A stretch of 64,000 bases of DNA from NCBI GenBank assembly GCA_007844125.1, contig CM017572.1, forward strand, positions 20,615,934 through 20,679,933, written 5' to 3'. The notes beneath the pieces were generated by a model. It saw only the letters and a program-made list of their open reading frames with translations, was not told the DNA's origin and made no database searches. Below, piece after piece: positions 48,097-61,508 of this stretch; position 1 is the first letter of the stretch, and each line of letters opens with the position of its first letter. This DNA is from Sinonovacula constricta. Its lineage: Eukaryota > Mollusca > Bivalvia > Cardiida > Solecurtidae. The translations under genes and the position numbers were made by a program.

Positions 48097-48544
48097 GGTT
48101 CAGGCGCGTATCTGGGCCGTTTTTTTCAGTTACGCTCAATTATTATAAGTATCTTTGTGTATATGTGTTCGTTCGTGCGTGTGTACGTGCGTGCGTGCAT
48201 GTGAGTGTGGTGGGGAGTCTGGGGACATACCCCCCAATCCCCGGATTTTTTACATTGGCTCAGGGGCATTTTAGTGCCTTTTTTGCCCCAAAATTTGAGA
48301 AGAAAAAAGAAAACGAAATGCTTTATTTTTTCCTGGTATTGACTGAAAAATACACCTTTAAAACGCGATATTCAACTCGATTGATGTTTATAAGATTTTA
48401 TAAAATATAGACTTAGGAAATAAAATACACCACGTCTAACCCGTGTTAGGCATCGACTTTCTTAGTGTTTTTGTTACTTTTAGATTTTCGATTTTTCGAA
48501 TGGAGGTTACGCACGTGCGTAAAGCGTAAAGTTCGTGTATACCT
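48097..48544. other. Sequence between the hAT end and the next array
   Basis: Contains a GT-rich stretch (48160-48205) and a C-rich segment near 48230. No gene recognised. Confidence 0.4.
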
Positions 48545-48975
48545 GAGGTGTTGCTGGTCCGTTTGTACCCGCATTCGCTGGTCCGTTTATACCTGAAGTT
48601 GCTGACCCTTCTATACCAGTGGTCGCTGGTCATATCTGACCTCGCTGGTCTATTTATGCCTCGGGTCGTTGATCCGTTTATATCTGAGGTTTAGCTGGTT
48701 CGTTTATACACGGGATCGCTGGTCTGCTATACCCGAGTCCGCTGGTCCGTTTATACCTTGGGTCGCTGGTCTGCTATACCCGAGTTAGCTGGTCCGTTTA
48801 TACATGGGAGCGCTTGTTTGCTATACCAAAGTTTGCTGGTCCGTTTATACACGGGGCCGCACGTGTCTTATACACGAGCTCACTGGTCCGTTTATACCTG
48901 GGATCGCTGATCAGTTTTATCTAAGCTGGCTCGTCCGTTTTTACCTGGGGTTGCTAATCCCATTTAACTGGGTCG
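48545..48975. repeat. Diverged 24-27-bp minisatellite related to the 46.4-kb array
   Basis: Units of the form cgctggtccgtttatacctg, with variable linkers. The core gctggt(c/t)cgtt.atac is shared with the 46372-47044 array, so the two probably share ancestry. This one is older or less homogenised. Confidence 0.8.
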
Positions 48976-50327
48976 CAAGTTCGTTTTTTTTTGTAGTTGT
49001 TTCTTTTTGTTCACAAAATAACTACTTTTAAACTTGTTTGTAAATTTTGAGAGCAGAAATACATAAAGTCAAAGTTGTTATACAGAAAATATTAATTCAC
49101 TGATAAAGACACTCCCGCGAATAAACGCAATCGGTTAAAAGTAATTCAAATATAAAATATTATCGCTCAGAAGACAGGCCAAAATTGCGATTGACACCCA
49201 TTTTTGACTTGACATAAATTCAAATAATCACAGTAAGCTCCTTTCAACCCGTCAACAGTATTACAATGGTTATGTTGATAAAACCCTGTGCCGATCACTG
49301 TGTGCAGTAAAACTATAAACTGTACCATGTCCCATTGATGCAGACGACAGATTATTGGACTGATATGTAAGAGGTCCCTGATTCAAATAATAAAAAACTG
49401 AGCTTTTTCTTAAGTTTGCATCTATTCTTAATATTTCTATTTTTGTTACTGACTACCATATTTACTGCCCATAAATGAATCTATATTGAATGTTTTCCCG
49501 CCTTAAACTTGAATTATTTAAATTTAGTGTTGAAGGTTAGGCAATGTGTCGGATAGAAGAAATATTATGGACTTAAGGTACTTAAAGAAGAAGGACCATC
49601 TTGTAATCAAACATAATTAATGACTCGTGAACTTTCCGTATGGTTTACCCTTGTGACACTGACGATATTGTATAATGTTCACGATGCCGATGGTGCATAC
49701 ACAATTTAAAAACGTTTAATTTTCAGTTTTATTGTAACTGTTCCTTACATTGAGGATTTTTTCCAATACAGTGAGTTATTGGCGCCGGACCCGAATCTAG
49801 GGGACGTAGGTTAACGTATTGAGGTCGAGGTGGTTGGCTGTTTTCAATGTGTATAACTTCTCTGAAAAACAAATAAGCATAAGTTGATGTTAAACAAGAT
49901 ACCTTTCCGCAATGATCACAGAAACTCGGCCCTACAGACACTGCAGCTTGAGCCTCATATCCAGATATACACCGTTTACATTGAAGAATCATCATTGTTT
50001 CAACAGAATATAAATATTCACAGGGACTGTACAGAATAAGGTATACCATCTCCATTTTGGAGGATATTGCGCATTTATTACGCAACCACTTTTTATTTAA
50101 TCTGTACTCTAAAACAAACTTCACCTTGGGATGCTATCAATTGGCCCCGATTAATGTTTCTTTTAAAATGCATGCTTTTTTCTTTGAAGTTTGATTGAAG
50201 TTATTGTACTTTCTTAGAAATATAATCATAGAAAGTTTTCGTTACTAACAAAAGATGTCTTCTATGGGTCAGTACAATGATTGGAAAGTTAAAACATTGA
50301 ACACCAGGTGCCACACCCACGTTATTT
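48976..50327. other. Intergenic sequence with one weak - strand frame
   Basis: A 131-codon - strand frame (50124 to 49729) contains two CxxC pairs (CKRC and CDHC) but no recognised domain. No other feature is seen. Confidence 0.35.
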
Positions 50328-50329
50328 AT

Positions 50330-50437
50330 TCGAACATCATGACGACATATTTGTTCATACGCTTTAAAATTACTATATTTATCCCAACATCATGACGACA
50401 TATTTGTTCGTATGCTGCAAAATTACTCTATTACTCT
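50330..50437. repeat. Two-copy 53-bp tandem duplication
   Basis: aacatcatgacgacatattt starts at 50333 and 50386 and is followed in both by gttc.ta.gct..aaaatta. It looks like a minisatellite at the two-copy stage. Confidence 0.85.
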
Positions 50438-50679
50438 GTCTAAGCATTCTTTTCAAAAACTTGAACACAGCCGGAGTCAGAGAAGAAATCTTCATTGTAG
50501 AAAATTAATCGCTGAATAAAAAAGTATCAATAATAGCTAAACAAACCATTTACATTAGAATAAATACAAAAAGGCATAAACAATAGTAAGTCTAATGCTA
50601 TCGATACTGTGATGAATAAGTACATGTACATAAAGCAAAGATGCTGTGAATAGATATATCAACTACTATAATCTTATCC

Positions 50680-51930
50680 TGACATCTAGTCAAATTCCAT
50701 CAAATTGGTTATATGAAATAATTATACCCATCTACAAAAACAAAGGTAATTCACAAAACCCTAACATTTACAGACCAATCACTTTCCCCCTGTATTAGCA
50801 AGCTTTGTACAGCTGTTCGGAATGAGAAGCTTTATGTGTTTTTAACTGGAAACAATAAGCTTAAAGAAAATCAGGCTGGTTTTCGCAAGCATTATTTCAA
50901 GTAGAGACTTCATATTTTCATTATTTATTTTCATTAAAGTCTATAACAGAAATACTAAAGTTCAATAAGAGGCAACTTTTACGCGCTATTAAAGACTTTG
51001 GTTAAGCATTTGATTCGGTATGGAGAATGTGGCAAAGCCTTCTAAAGTATCATATTTTCGGCAACCTTTTCAATACGATATGTAACATGTACCAAAATAT
51101 TGAATCTTGTAACCAAATACCTGATGTAAATTAAGTAGAGAAAGAACTTAATTATTTACAATACGAATATTTTAGTTAACATTAGACTAAGACAAGGAGG
51201 AAAACAAGAAGGAAACCGTTCACAGCTCTATTTGTTGATGATCAAGAAGATTTTCTATGAGACAAGGACAATACCAGAATCGTCCTCAACAACTTTACTT
51301 CAGACATACTACCATATAGCTCCAATACTTACACTTGTGTATGCAGAGGACACCATTCTAAGAGCAGCTGATAAGATTTCTTAACAAAAATGTTTTTGAT
51401 GATTTGTGACCTTCTGTTAAACATGGAAGTTAAATATGTGGATAAAACAAAAGTATTTTTTGGAATGGCAACACAGGACGTTTCAATTTTAACATAGGAG
51501 GTCATAGCCTAGAAATATTAGATTGCTACAAATATTTAGGAACCTATTTCACAAGGTTATGTTCTTTTAACAAAACCAGAGAATATCTAGTTGAGCAAGC
51601 AGAAAAGACACTACGTTTTCTATGCACTAGAACTAGTAATACTTACAGTAACTATGGGTTTGATGCTTAAATTATTTGATCATACTATTGTACCAATTCT
51701 GACATACAACTGTGTTTGGGGATATGTTCACCTTAGATGTCTAAGGTAGATCACCAAAGTTGGCAAAAGCACATGCTAAGAGCTGAACTAGGCAGATATC
51801 CTTTAAATAGTTTATTATTAGAAGTAGAATGATTGGTTTTTGAATCGATTAAAAACTAGTAACCCAAATAAACTCTCTTATAAAATATATCAAATAATGT
51901 TAAATGGAGAATTATATTTAAAAAAAAAAC
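50680..51930 (+). pseudogene. Degenerate non-LTR retrotransposon reverse transcriptase
   Basis: Across shifting + strand frames one reads EIIIPIYKNKGN and NPNIYRPITF (motif 1), ENQAGFRKHYF (motif 2), FDSVWRMWQSLLKYHIFGN (motif 3 region), NMYQNIESCNQIPDVN, YAEDTILRAAD (a damaged F/YADD box, with E for the first D), PILTYNCVWGY, and AELGRYPLNSLLLEVE. Order and spacing match a non-LTR reverse transcriptase and its C-terminal region. Many stops and frameshifts show it is inactive. The motif-4 region is badly decayed. Same family as 34796-35095. Confidence 0.85.
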
Positions 51931-52027
51931 ATTGTGTATACGTAAGGCAAAGCTTGTATTTGGCTTTTCTGATTATTTTTCCGAAGCTGAGAATACCACA
52001 GTGTTAGCAGCGCTATCGTTGTTTACA

Positions 52028-52640
52028 TCGGCGAATCTTACAGCTATTCGACATCTAGCGGTGCCCGACGTTGTGCACATGGGCGAATCTTACAGCTATT
52101 CTACATCTAGCGGTGCCCGACGTTGTGCACATGGGCAAATCTTACAGCTATTCTACATCTAGCGGTGCCCGACGTTGTGCACATGGGCAAATCTTACAGC
52201 TATTCTACATCTAGCGGTGCCCGACGTTGTGCACATGGGCAAATCTTACAGCTATTCTACATCTAGCGGTGCCCGACGTTGTGCACATGGGCAAATCTTA
52301 CAGTTATTCTACATCTAGCGGTGCCCGACGTTGTGCACATGGGCGAATCTTACAGCTATTCTACATCTAGCGGTGCCCGACGTTGTGCACATGGGCGAAT
52401 CTTACAGCTATTAGACATCTAGCGGTGCCCGACGTTGTGCACATGGGCGAATCTTACAGCTATTCTACATCTAGCGGTGCCCGACGTTGTGTACATGGGC
52501 GAATCTTACAGCTATTCTACATCTAGCGGTGCCCGACGTTGTGTACATGGGCAAATCTTACAGCTATTCGACATCTAGCGGTGCCCGACGTTGTGCACAT
52601 GGGCAAATCTTACAGCTCTTCTACATCTAGCGGTGCCCGA
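52028..52640. repeat. 52-bp minisatellite, about 12 copies
   Basis: Unit of 52 bp (cttacag at 52037 and 52089): ctattctacatctagcggtg, cccgacgttgtgcacatggg, caaatcttacag. Very homogeneous, with a c/t or g/a change in few units. Begins about 100 bp after the last recognisable retrotransposon sequence. Confidence 0.96.
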
Positions 52641-53022
52641 CAATCTTACCGAGGAGTGAATGACATGGAGAGGAGTTGCAATATCCGTCTCCACAACATG
52701 CTTGACAGATCAGCAACATGGAGGCGTCCCGTTTGCCGACCACTTCTGGCCTAGTTGAATTCCACGACGCTTTGTATTCAAGAATTTTCTTTGTACCGTG
52801 TATACACAACTAAAAATATGATGAACATGCAAAATTAAACAAAGTAGCAGGGGTTTTCAGTGTAAACAATTGGTTGTTTTTGCCTACAGTAATAACAGAT
52901 TGTCAACACCTCGCGTGCAACTTTGAACAATAACGAAACCTTTAGTTATTGAAAGACACACATCTATCAGTCCACACAGTCAGTACATATACTGTAATAA
53001 AGATTTAAGTCTTGCTCAACAT
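52641..53022. other. Intergenic sequence
   Basis: No feature recognised. Confidence 0.45.
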
Positions 53023-53850
53023 ATCGCATATTACATATAATGCAATATAGAGTTTAATCTTGCGCAATATATGGCATAATACATATAATGCAATATAGAG
53101 TTTAATCTTGCGCAATATATTAGATAATACATATAATGCAATATAGAGTTTAATCTTGCGCAATATATTAGATAATACATATAATGCAATATAGAGTTTA
53201 ATCTTGCGCAATATATGGCACAATACATATAATGCAATATAGAGTTTAATCTTGCGCGATATATGGAATATTACATATAATGCAATATAGAGTTTAATCT
53301 TGCGCAATATATGGCATAATACATATAATGCAATATAGAGTTTAATCTTGCGCAATATATGGCATAATACATATAATGCAATATAGAGTTTAATCTTGCG
53401 CAATATATGGCATAATACATATAATGCAATATAGAGTTTAATCTTGCGCAATATATGGCATAATACATATAATGCAATATAGAGTTTAATCTTGCACAAT
53501 ATATGGCATAATACATATAATGCAATATAGAGTTTAATCTTGCGCAATATATGGCATAATACATATAATGCAATATATAGTAATCTTGCGCAATATATGG
53601 CATAATAAATATAATGTAATATAGAGTTCAATCTTGCGCAATATATTAGATAATACATATATTTTAATAAAGTCTTTGTTTTAGTGCAATATATTGCATA
53701 TTACATATCATGCAATACAGTGTTTTGACTCTTGCTATATATACCATAAAACATATAATGTAATAGGGAGTTGAGTTTTGCATAATATATCGAATAATAC
53801 ATATACTGCAATATAGAGTTTAGTCTTAAACAACACATATCGCTTTATAC
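53023..53850. repeat. 48-bp AT-rich minisatellite, about 17 copies
   Basis: Unit of 48 bp (tgcaatatag at 53041 and 53089): acatataatgcaatatagag, tttaatcttgcgcaatatat, ggcataat. Copies after about 53650 are decayed. A 217-codon - strand frame results from the unit being 16 codons long. Unrelated in sequence to the other 48-bp array. Confidence 0.96.
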
Positions 53851-54650
53851 ATAAAGTTTATTATAAAATTACTCAAAACAAGAACTTTAGCCAACGTGAT
53901 TAGTTTACGGAGTATCTAAAACGCAACGCCGTGCATTATTCTCAGAAATATCGTGCAGATAAAATTATATTTCCTAATTCGTAAAACTGGCTGTTGAAAT
54001 TTAAAACGTGTCGAAGTGCACTCTAACTTCACAGACATCTACAACGGAATCTGAACATAACTCAAGTATTGTGGTTGACAGTGGTTAACTAACCATTCAT
54101 TATGTCATCATGCCGAATTAGAATTCTGAGGTATGACGCTTAGATACACATTGACTCCCAAGCAATATGCCTACTTCAGCAAGGACAATATCAGAAGAGT
54201 TGTACGTTTTACATTTTAAGACTGATTAATAAGATAATTTGTAAGGCCCTTAAGATGTACTTTCCAGCATTCTATACACTCATTTGATCCGTACCAAAGT
54301 TTGGTTATGAATATGATCCGTTAGTAACTTATTTGACCACAAGACACCAATACACAAACAATGCGTGAATTATAATTTACCTTATGTACGTACATGTAAT
54401 ATCAACAGTTGCAAAATACTCCACGGTACACTCCTTCTATATAAATATTTTAGATTTAGTTGATTAGTTGATCGTGATAGAATTATTGTTTACTATCGAT
54501 GCCTCAACTATAAGATTTTAACAATTTTAAGAAAACTCCATAAGATGGTTGTAAATGACATCTTATGAGTGATTTATGATTCAATAAGCCGTGGAACCAT
54601 AAACTATAGTGAGAAATATAACTTAAATAATGATAACAGCGATCACGACA
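53851..54650. other. AT-rich intergenic sequence
   Basis: No feature recognised. Confidence 0.45.
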
Positions 54651-54654
54651 AGGC

Positions 54655-54838
54655 TCTTGATGTTGATGATGTTATTGTTGTTGATGTTGTTATTGTTGTT
54701 GGTGATATTGTTGTTGATGTTGTTATTGTTGTTTATGATGTTATTGTTGTTGATGATATTGTTGTTGATGTTGTTATTGTTGTTGATGTTGTTAATGTTG
54801 TTATTGTTGTTGATGTTGTTATTGTTGTTGATGATGAT
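54655..54838. repeat. Imperfect (GTTGTT/GAT/ATT) trinucleotide tract
   Basis: A TTG, TTA and TGA triplet mix with a 12- to 18-bp sub-periodicity (gttgttgatgttgttatt). Poly-Asn or Val/Asp-rich frames here are artefacts. Confidence 0.92.
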
Positions 54839-55124
54839 AAAATAAATATACTCGTTTGTCGAAGCATCCCATGGTAAAAAAGTGCTGACCTCCAACTTGA
54901 CCGCCATAACTAAACGTTTGTGATCCGCATACCTGCACAAATATAAATAATAAACATTTAAAGCAACAGAAAAAAGGGGGAAATGAAATTCCATTACGTC
55001 GATTCCGCCAGGATCTATAAAAAGAAGATTATAACGTTATAACGTAAACACACGACGTATTTACAGGTTCACACTGTTGACTAGACAAACATCTACGATG
55101 TAAAAACAAACTGCACACTATTGA

Positions 55125-58100
55125 ATAGATCCAAAAATACAAAGTATATACACAATGTACGCTATTAAATAGATCCAACAAATACAAAGTATATACACAA
55201 TGTACGCTATTGAATAGATCCAAAAATACAAAGTATATACACGGTGTACGCTATTGAATAGATCCAAAAATACAAAGTATATACACAATGTACGCTATTG
55301 AATAGATCCAACAAATACAACGTATATACACGGTGTACGCTATTGAATAGATCCAAAAATACAACGTATATACACGATGTACGCTATTGAATAGATCCAA
55401 AAATACAACGTATATACACGGTGTACGCTATTGAATAGATCCAAAAATACAACGTATATACACGATGTACGCTATTGAATAGATCCCAAAAATACAAAGT
55501 ATATACACAATGTACGCTATTGAATAGATCCAAAAATACAACGTATATACACGATGTACGCTATTGAATAGATCCAAAAATACAACGTATATACACGATG
55601 TACGCTATTGAATAGATCCAACAAATACTACGTATATACACGATGTACGCTATTGAATAGATCCAAAAATACAAAGTATATACACAATGTACGCTATTGA
55701 ATAGATCCAACAAATACAACGTATATACACGGTGTACGCTATTGAATAGATCCAAAAATACAACGTATATACACGATGTACGCTATTGAATAGATCCAAA
55801 AATACAACGTATATACACGGTGTACGCTATTGAATAGATCCAAAAATACAACGTATATACACGATGTACGCTATTGAATAGATCCCAAAAATACAAAGTA
55901 TATACACAATGTACGCTATTGAATAGATCCAAAAATACAACGTATATACACGATGTACGCTATTGAATAGATCCAAAAATACAACGTATATACACGATGT
56001 ACGCTATTGAATAGATCCAAAAAATACAAAGTATATACACAATGTACGCTATTGAATAGATCCCAAAAATACAAAGTATATACACAATGTACGCTATTGA
56101 ATAGATTCAACAAATACAACGTATATACACAATGTACGCTATTGAATAGATCCAACAAATGCAACGTATATACACGATGTACGCTATTGAATAGATTCAA
56201 CAAATACAACGTATATACACGATGTACGCTGTTGAATAGATCCAAAAAATACAAAGTATATACACAATGTACGCTATTGAATAGATTCAACAAATACAAC
56301 GTATATACACGATGTACGCTATTGAATAGATCCAACAAATGCAACGTATATACACGATGTACGCTGTTGAATAGATCCAACAAATACAACGTATATACAC
56401 GATGTACGCTATTGAATAGATCCAAAAAATACAACGTATATACACGATGTACGCTATTGAAAAGATCCAACAAATGCAACGTATATACACGATGTACGCT
56501 GTTGAATAGACACATCAAATACAACGTATATATACGATGTACGCTATTGAATAGATCCAACAAATACAACGTATATACACGATGTAAGCTGTTGAATAGA
56601 TCCAACAAATACAAAGTATATACACAATGTACGCTATTGAATAGATCCAACTAATACAACGTATATACACGATGTGCGCTGTTGAATAGATCCAACAAAT
56701 TCAACGTATATACACGATGTACGCTATTGAATAGACCAAACAAATACAACGTATATACACGATGTACGCTGTTAAATAGATAAAAAAACACAAAGTATAT
56801 ACACAATGAACGCTATTGAATAGATCCAACAAATACAACGTATATACACGATGTACGCTATTGAATAGATCCAAAAAATACAACGTATATACACGATGTA
56901 CGCTATTGAAAAGATCCAACAAATACAACGTATATACACGATGTACGCTGTTGAATAGATCCAACAAATACAACGTATATACACGATGTACGCTATTGAA
57001 TAGATCCAAAAAAATACAACGTATATACACGATGTACGCTATTGAATAGATCCAACAAATACAACGTATATACACGATGTACGCTATTGAATAGATCCAA
57101 AAAATACAACGTATATACACGATGTACGCTATTGAATAGATTCAACAAATACAAAGTATATACACAATGTACGCTATTGAATAGATAAAAAAAAAAAAAA
57201 AGTATATACACAATGTACGCTATTGAATAGATCCAACAAATACAACGTATATACACGATGTACGCTGTTGAATAGATCCAACAAATACAACGTATATACA
57301 CGATGTACGCTATTGAATAGATCATAAAATTCAACGTATATACACGATGTACGCTATTGAATAGATCCAAAAAATACAAAGTTTATACACGATGTACGCT
57401 ATTGAATAGATCCAAAAAATACAAAGTTTATACACGATGTACGCTATTGAATAGATCCAACAAATACAACGTATATACACGATGTACGCTATTGAATAGA
57501 TCCAACAAATACAAAGTTTATACACAATGTAGGCTGTTGAATAGACCCAAAAAATACAAAGTATATACACGATGTACGCTGTTGAATAGACCCAACAAAT
57601 ACAACGTATATACACGATGTACGCTATTGAATAGATCCAACAAATACAACGTATATACACGATGTACGCTGTTGAATAGACCCAAAAAATACAAAGTATA
57701 TACACGATGTACGCTATTGAATAGACCCAACAAATACAACGTATATACACGATGTACGCTATTGAATAGACCCAACAAATACTACGTATATACACGATGT
57801 ACGCTGTTGAATAGACCCAACAAATACAACGTATATACACAATGTACGCTGTTGAATAGACCCAACAAATACAAAGTATATACACGATGTACGCTGTTGA
57901 ATAGACCCAACAAATACAACGTATATACACGATGTACGCTGTTGAATAGACCCAACAAATACTACGTATATACACGATGTACGCTGTTGAATAGATCCAA
58001 CAAATACAAAGTATATACACAATGTACGCTGTTGAATAGACCCTAAAAATACAAAGTATATACACGATGTACGCTGTTGAATAGACCCAACAAATACAAC

Positions 58101-58445
58101 GTATATACACGATGTACGCTATTGAATAGATAAAAAAATACAAAGTATATACACAATGTACGCTATTGAATAGATCCAAAAAATACAAAGTAAATACACG
58201 ATGTTCGCTGTTGAATTGACTCAACAAATACAACGTATATACACGATGTACGCTGTTGAATTGACCCAACAAATACAAAGTATATACACGATGTACGCTA
58301 TTGAATAGACCCAACAAATACAACGTATATACACGATGTACGCTGTTGAATAGACCCAACAAAGAAAACGTATATACACGATGCACACTATTGAATAGAC
58401 CCAACAAATACAACGTATATACACGATGTACGCTGTTGAAAAGAT
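55125..58445. repeat. 44-45-bp minisatellite, about 74 copies
   Basis: Unit aatacaacgtatatacacga, tgtacgctattgaatagatc, caac. In the left part (to about 55990) units are mostly 44 bp. Further right they are mostly 45 bp, which opens frames of up to 360 codons on both strands. Blocks of about 0.4 kb repeat in the left part. A poly(A) expansion lies at 57186-57200. Confidence 0.97.
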
Positions 58446-58624
58446 TTGGAAATACAAGGTGGGAACTAATAGATTGGAGAGGTGGTAGTCATGGAGAGCT
58501 AAGAGTCATGGAGAAGTGAGAATGATTTGGAACTGTTGGTGATCTGGATATGATGGAGAAACGGGACTCTAGGAGATTGGGAGTGATTAAAAATGTGGAA
58601 AGCTGGGAGTGATGGAGAGCTGGA
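58446..58624. repeat. Short GA-rich degenerate repeat
   Basis: Imperfect gggagtgatggagagctgga-type units, roughly 20-25 bp, bridging two large arrays. Confidence 0.6.
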
Positions 58625-60345
58625 AACATAAATCCAGAGCTTAACCAAACATGAATCCAGAGCTTAACCAAACATGAATCCAGAGCTTAACCAAACATGA
58701 ATCCAGAGCTTCATCGAATTTAAATCCAGAGCTTCATCAAACATGAATCCAGAGCTTCACCAAACATGAATCCAGAGCTTCACCAAACATGAATCCAGAG
58801 CTTCACCAAATATGAATCCCGGGCTTCACCAAACATGAATCCAGAGCTTCACCAAATATGAATCCGGAGCTTCACCAAACATGAATCCAGAGCTTCACCA
58901 AACATGAATCCGGAGCTTCACCAAACATGAATCCAGAGCTTCAGCAAACATGAATCCAGAGCTTCACCAAACATGAATCCAGAGCTTCACAAAACATAAA
59001 TTCCAGAGCTTCATCAAACATGAATCCAGAGCTCCATCAAACATGAATCCAGAGCTTTATCAAACATGAATCCAGAGCTTCATCAAACATGAATCCAGAG
59101 CTTCATCAAACATGAATCCAGAGCTTCACCAAACATGAATCCAGAGCTTTATCAAACATAAATCCAGAACTTCATCAAACATGAATCCAGAGCTTCACAA
59201 ACATGAATCCAGAGCTTCATCAAACATGAATCCAGAGCTTCACCAAACATGAATCCAGAACTCTAACAAACATGAATCCAGAGCTTAACCAAACATAAAT
59301 CCAGAGCTTCATCAAACATGAATCCAGAGCTTCATCAAACATGAATCCAGAGCTTCACCAAACATGAATCCAGAGCTCCATCAAACATGAATCCAGAGCT
59401 CCATCAAACATGAATCCAGAGCTTCATCAAACATGAATCCAGAGCTTCACCAAACATGAATCCAGAGCTCCATCAAACATGGATCCAGAGCTTCATCAAA
59501 CATGAATCCAGAGCTTTATCAAACATGAATCCAGAGCTTCATCAAACATGAATCCAGAGCTTTATCAAAACTTGAATCCAGAGCTTAACCAAACATGAAT
59601 CCAGAGCTTCACCAAACATGAATCCAGAGCGTCACAAAACATGAATCCAGAGCTTCACCAAACATGAATCCAAAGCTCCATCAAACTTGAATCCAGAGCT
59701 TAACCAAACATGAATCCAGAGCTTCATCAAAACATGAATCCAGAGCTTCATCAAACATGAATCCAGAGCTTCATCAAACATGAATCCAGAGCTTTATCAA
59801 ACATGAATCCAGAGCTCCATAAAACATGAATCCAGAGCTTTATCAAACATGAATCCAGAGCTTAACCAAACATGAATCCAGAGCTTTACCAAACATGAAT
59901 CCAGAGCGTCACAAAACATGAATCCAGAGCTTCATCAAACATGAATCAGAGCTTCATCAAACATGAATCCAGAGCTTCATCAAACATGAATCCAGAGCTT
60001 CATCAAACATGAGTCCAGAGCTTTATCAAACATGAATCCAGAGCTTCATCAAACATGAATCCAGAGCTTTATCAAAACTTGAATCCAGAGCTTAACCAAA
60101 CATGAATCCAGAGCTTCACCAAACATGAATCCAGAGCGTCACAAAACATGAATCCAGAGCTCCATTAAACCTGAATATAGAGCTTTATCAAACATGTTTC
60201 CAGAGCTCCATTAAACACGAATCCAGAGCTCTATCAAACATGAATTCAGAGCTCCATCAAACATGAACGCAGAGCGCCATCAAACATGAACACAGAGCTC
60301 CATCAAACATGTATCCAGAGCTTCACCAAACATGAATCCGGTGCT
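58625..60345. repeat. 23-bp minisatellite, about 75 copies
   Basis: Unit catgaatccagagcttcacc plus aaa, with variants ttcatc, ttaacc, tccatc and tttatc. Decayed copies continue to about 60500. Because 23 is not a multiple of three and stops recur, no long frame forms. Confidence 0.96.
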
Positions 60346-60738
60346 TTACGAATAATGAATGCAAGTTTCACAAATTATGAATCCAGAGTTTTTATGCATT
60401 ACGAATTCAGCGCTTTATCAATCTTGAATCTGCAGCTTTACGAATTATGAATCCAGAGCTTTACTAATAATTAGTCCAGATGTTCACGAATTATGGACTC
60501 AGAGCTTCCCGAATCAGTCTTACATATGTAGTTGTAAGAAAAGTTACCATCTCATGTCACGGTAATATATCAAAATAGATGGATCTCAAATGCTTACCTG
60601 GTCGTGTTGGCAGGTGGTTACAAGGTCGCAACTGTTGATGTCATGCACGCGGTCACATTCGTAACACTCATTGTTGTTACCGGGCACTGCAATTCATATA
60701 GAGTGACCTTAACTCTTTATAGTACCCTCATGTACTAC

Positions 60739-60766
60739 TACAACAACAACAACAACAACAACAACA
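60739..60766. repeat. (CAA)n microsatellite
   Basis: About nine CAA triplets. Confidence 0.95.
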
Positions 60767-61122
60767 AAGCAAAACAAAACATTAGCCAATCCAGCAAACC
60801 ATCGTTATGTGTTAGACACTTTTATATAAGGCATAGGTTTGTTAACTTTTAAACGATAAAATGGCAGAAAGAAAAAACTAGTTTTAAACGAAAAACGTAA
60901 AATGTACACTGTGACATGTACGCACCTCTCGTGAGAAAATACGTTCGAAGAACACTTTGAATAAAAACAATCACTCAAGAATTGGAGGACGACATGAGAA
61001 TCATTTTCAGTGATAGAAAATAGAAATTGTACAATTAAAGATTAACTTCTATGTAACGTGATATAGGCTTACAATAATAAAACTCATAAGGGGAGATAAA
61101 AATGTCGATCACTCGTAAATCG

Positions 61123-61171
<49 letters not shown>

Positions 61172-61184
61172 ACAACAACAACAT
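61123..61184. repeat. (ATC)n then (AAC)n microsatellite
   Basis: About sixteen ATC triplets followed by a short AAC run. Confidence 0.96.
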
Positions 61185-61226
61185 CATCAGCAACAGCACG
61201 ACGAGTATAGTACCGGAAGCCCATTC

Positions 61227-61259
61227 TATACATAGCGTGTGACGTCACTACGTTAAAGT
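61227..61259. promoter_or_regulatory. 33-bp direct repeat with CRE palindrome, copy 1
   Basis: TATACATAGCGTG then TGACGTCACTACGTTAAAGT (sharing TG). Contains TGACGTCA, the full CREB/ATF consensus. Identical to 61509-61541. The regulatory role is inferred from the motif only. Confidence 0.45.
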
Positions 61260-61508
61260 TATCTCTATACTACGACTCGTAACTCACTCAAAATTTGAGA
61301 TTTGTGCCTACATAAAAAATAGTTCCGCGTAGGAAATACGTTCATTTATAATATTCATTGAATTGAGATAAATGACTAAACAACCATATTCTAAGGCCTT
61401 ATTCTATGTCCAGAAACTTTTAAAGTCTTGATATTTATAGATAAATGGAAAAAAATACGATGAGCAAGTTTTGCTACTTTCGCTTTCGTTAAACAGTAAT
61501 ATGTCCAT

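Noticed and set aside
53005..53658. 217-codon - strand frame rich in Leu, Tyr and Ile
   Set aside because: Product of the 48-bp AT-rich repeat; hydrophobic composition follows from the base sequence.
55916..58413. Frames of 215-360 codons in the 45-bp array
   Set aside because: The same artefact of a unit divisible by three; both strands open, and frames are lost where units are 44 bp.
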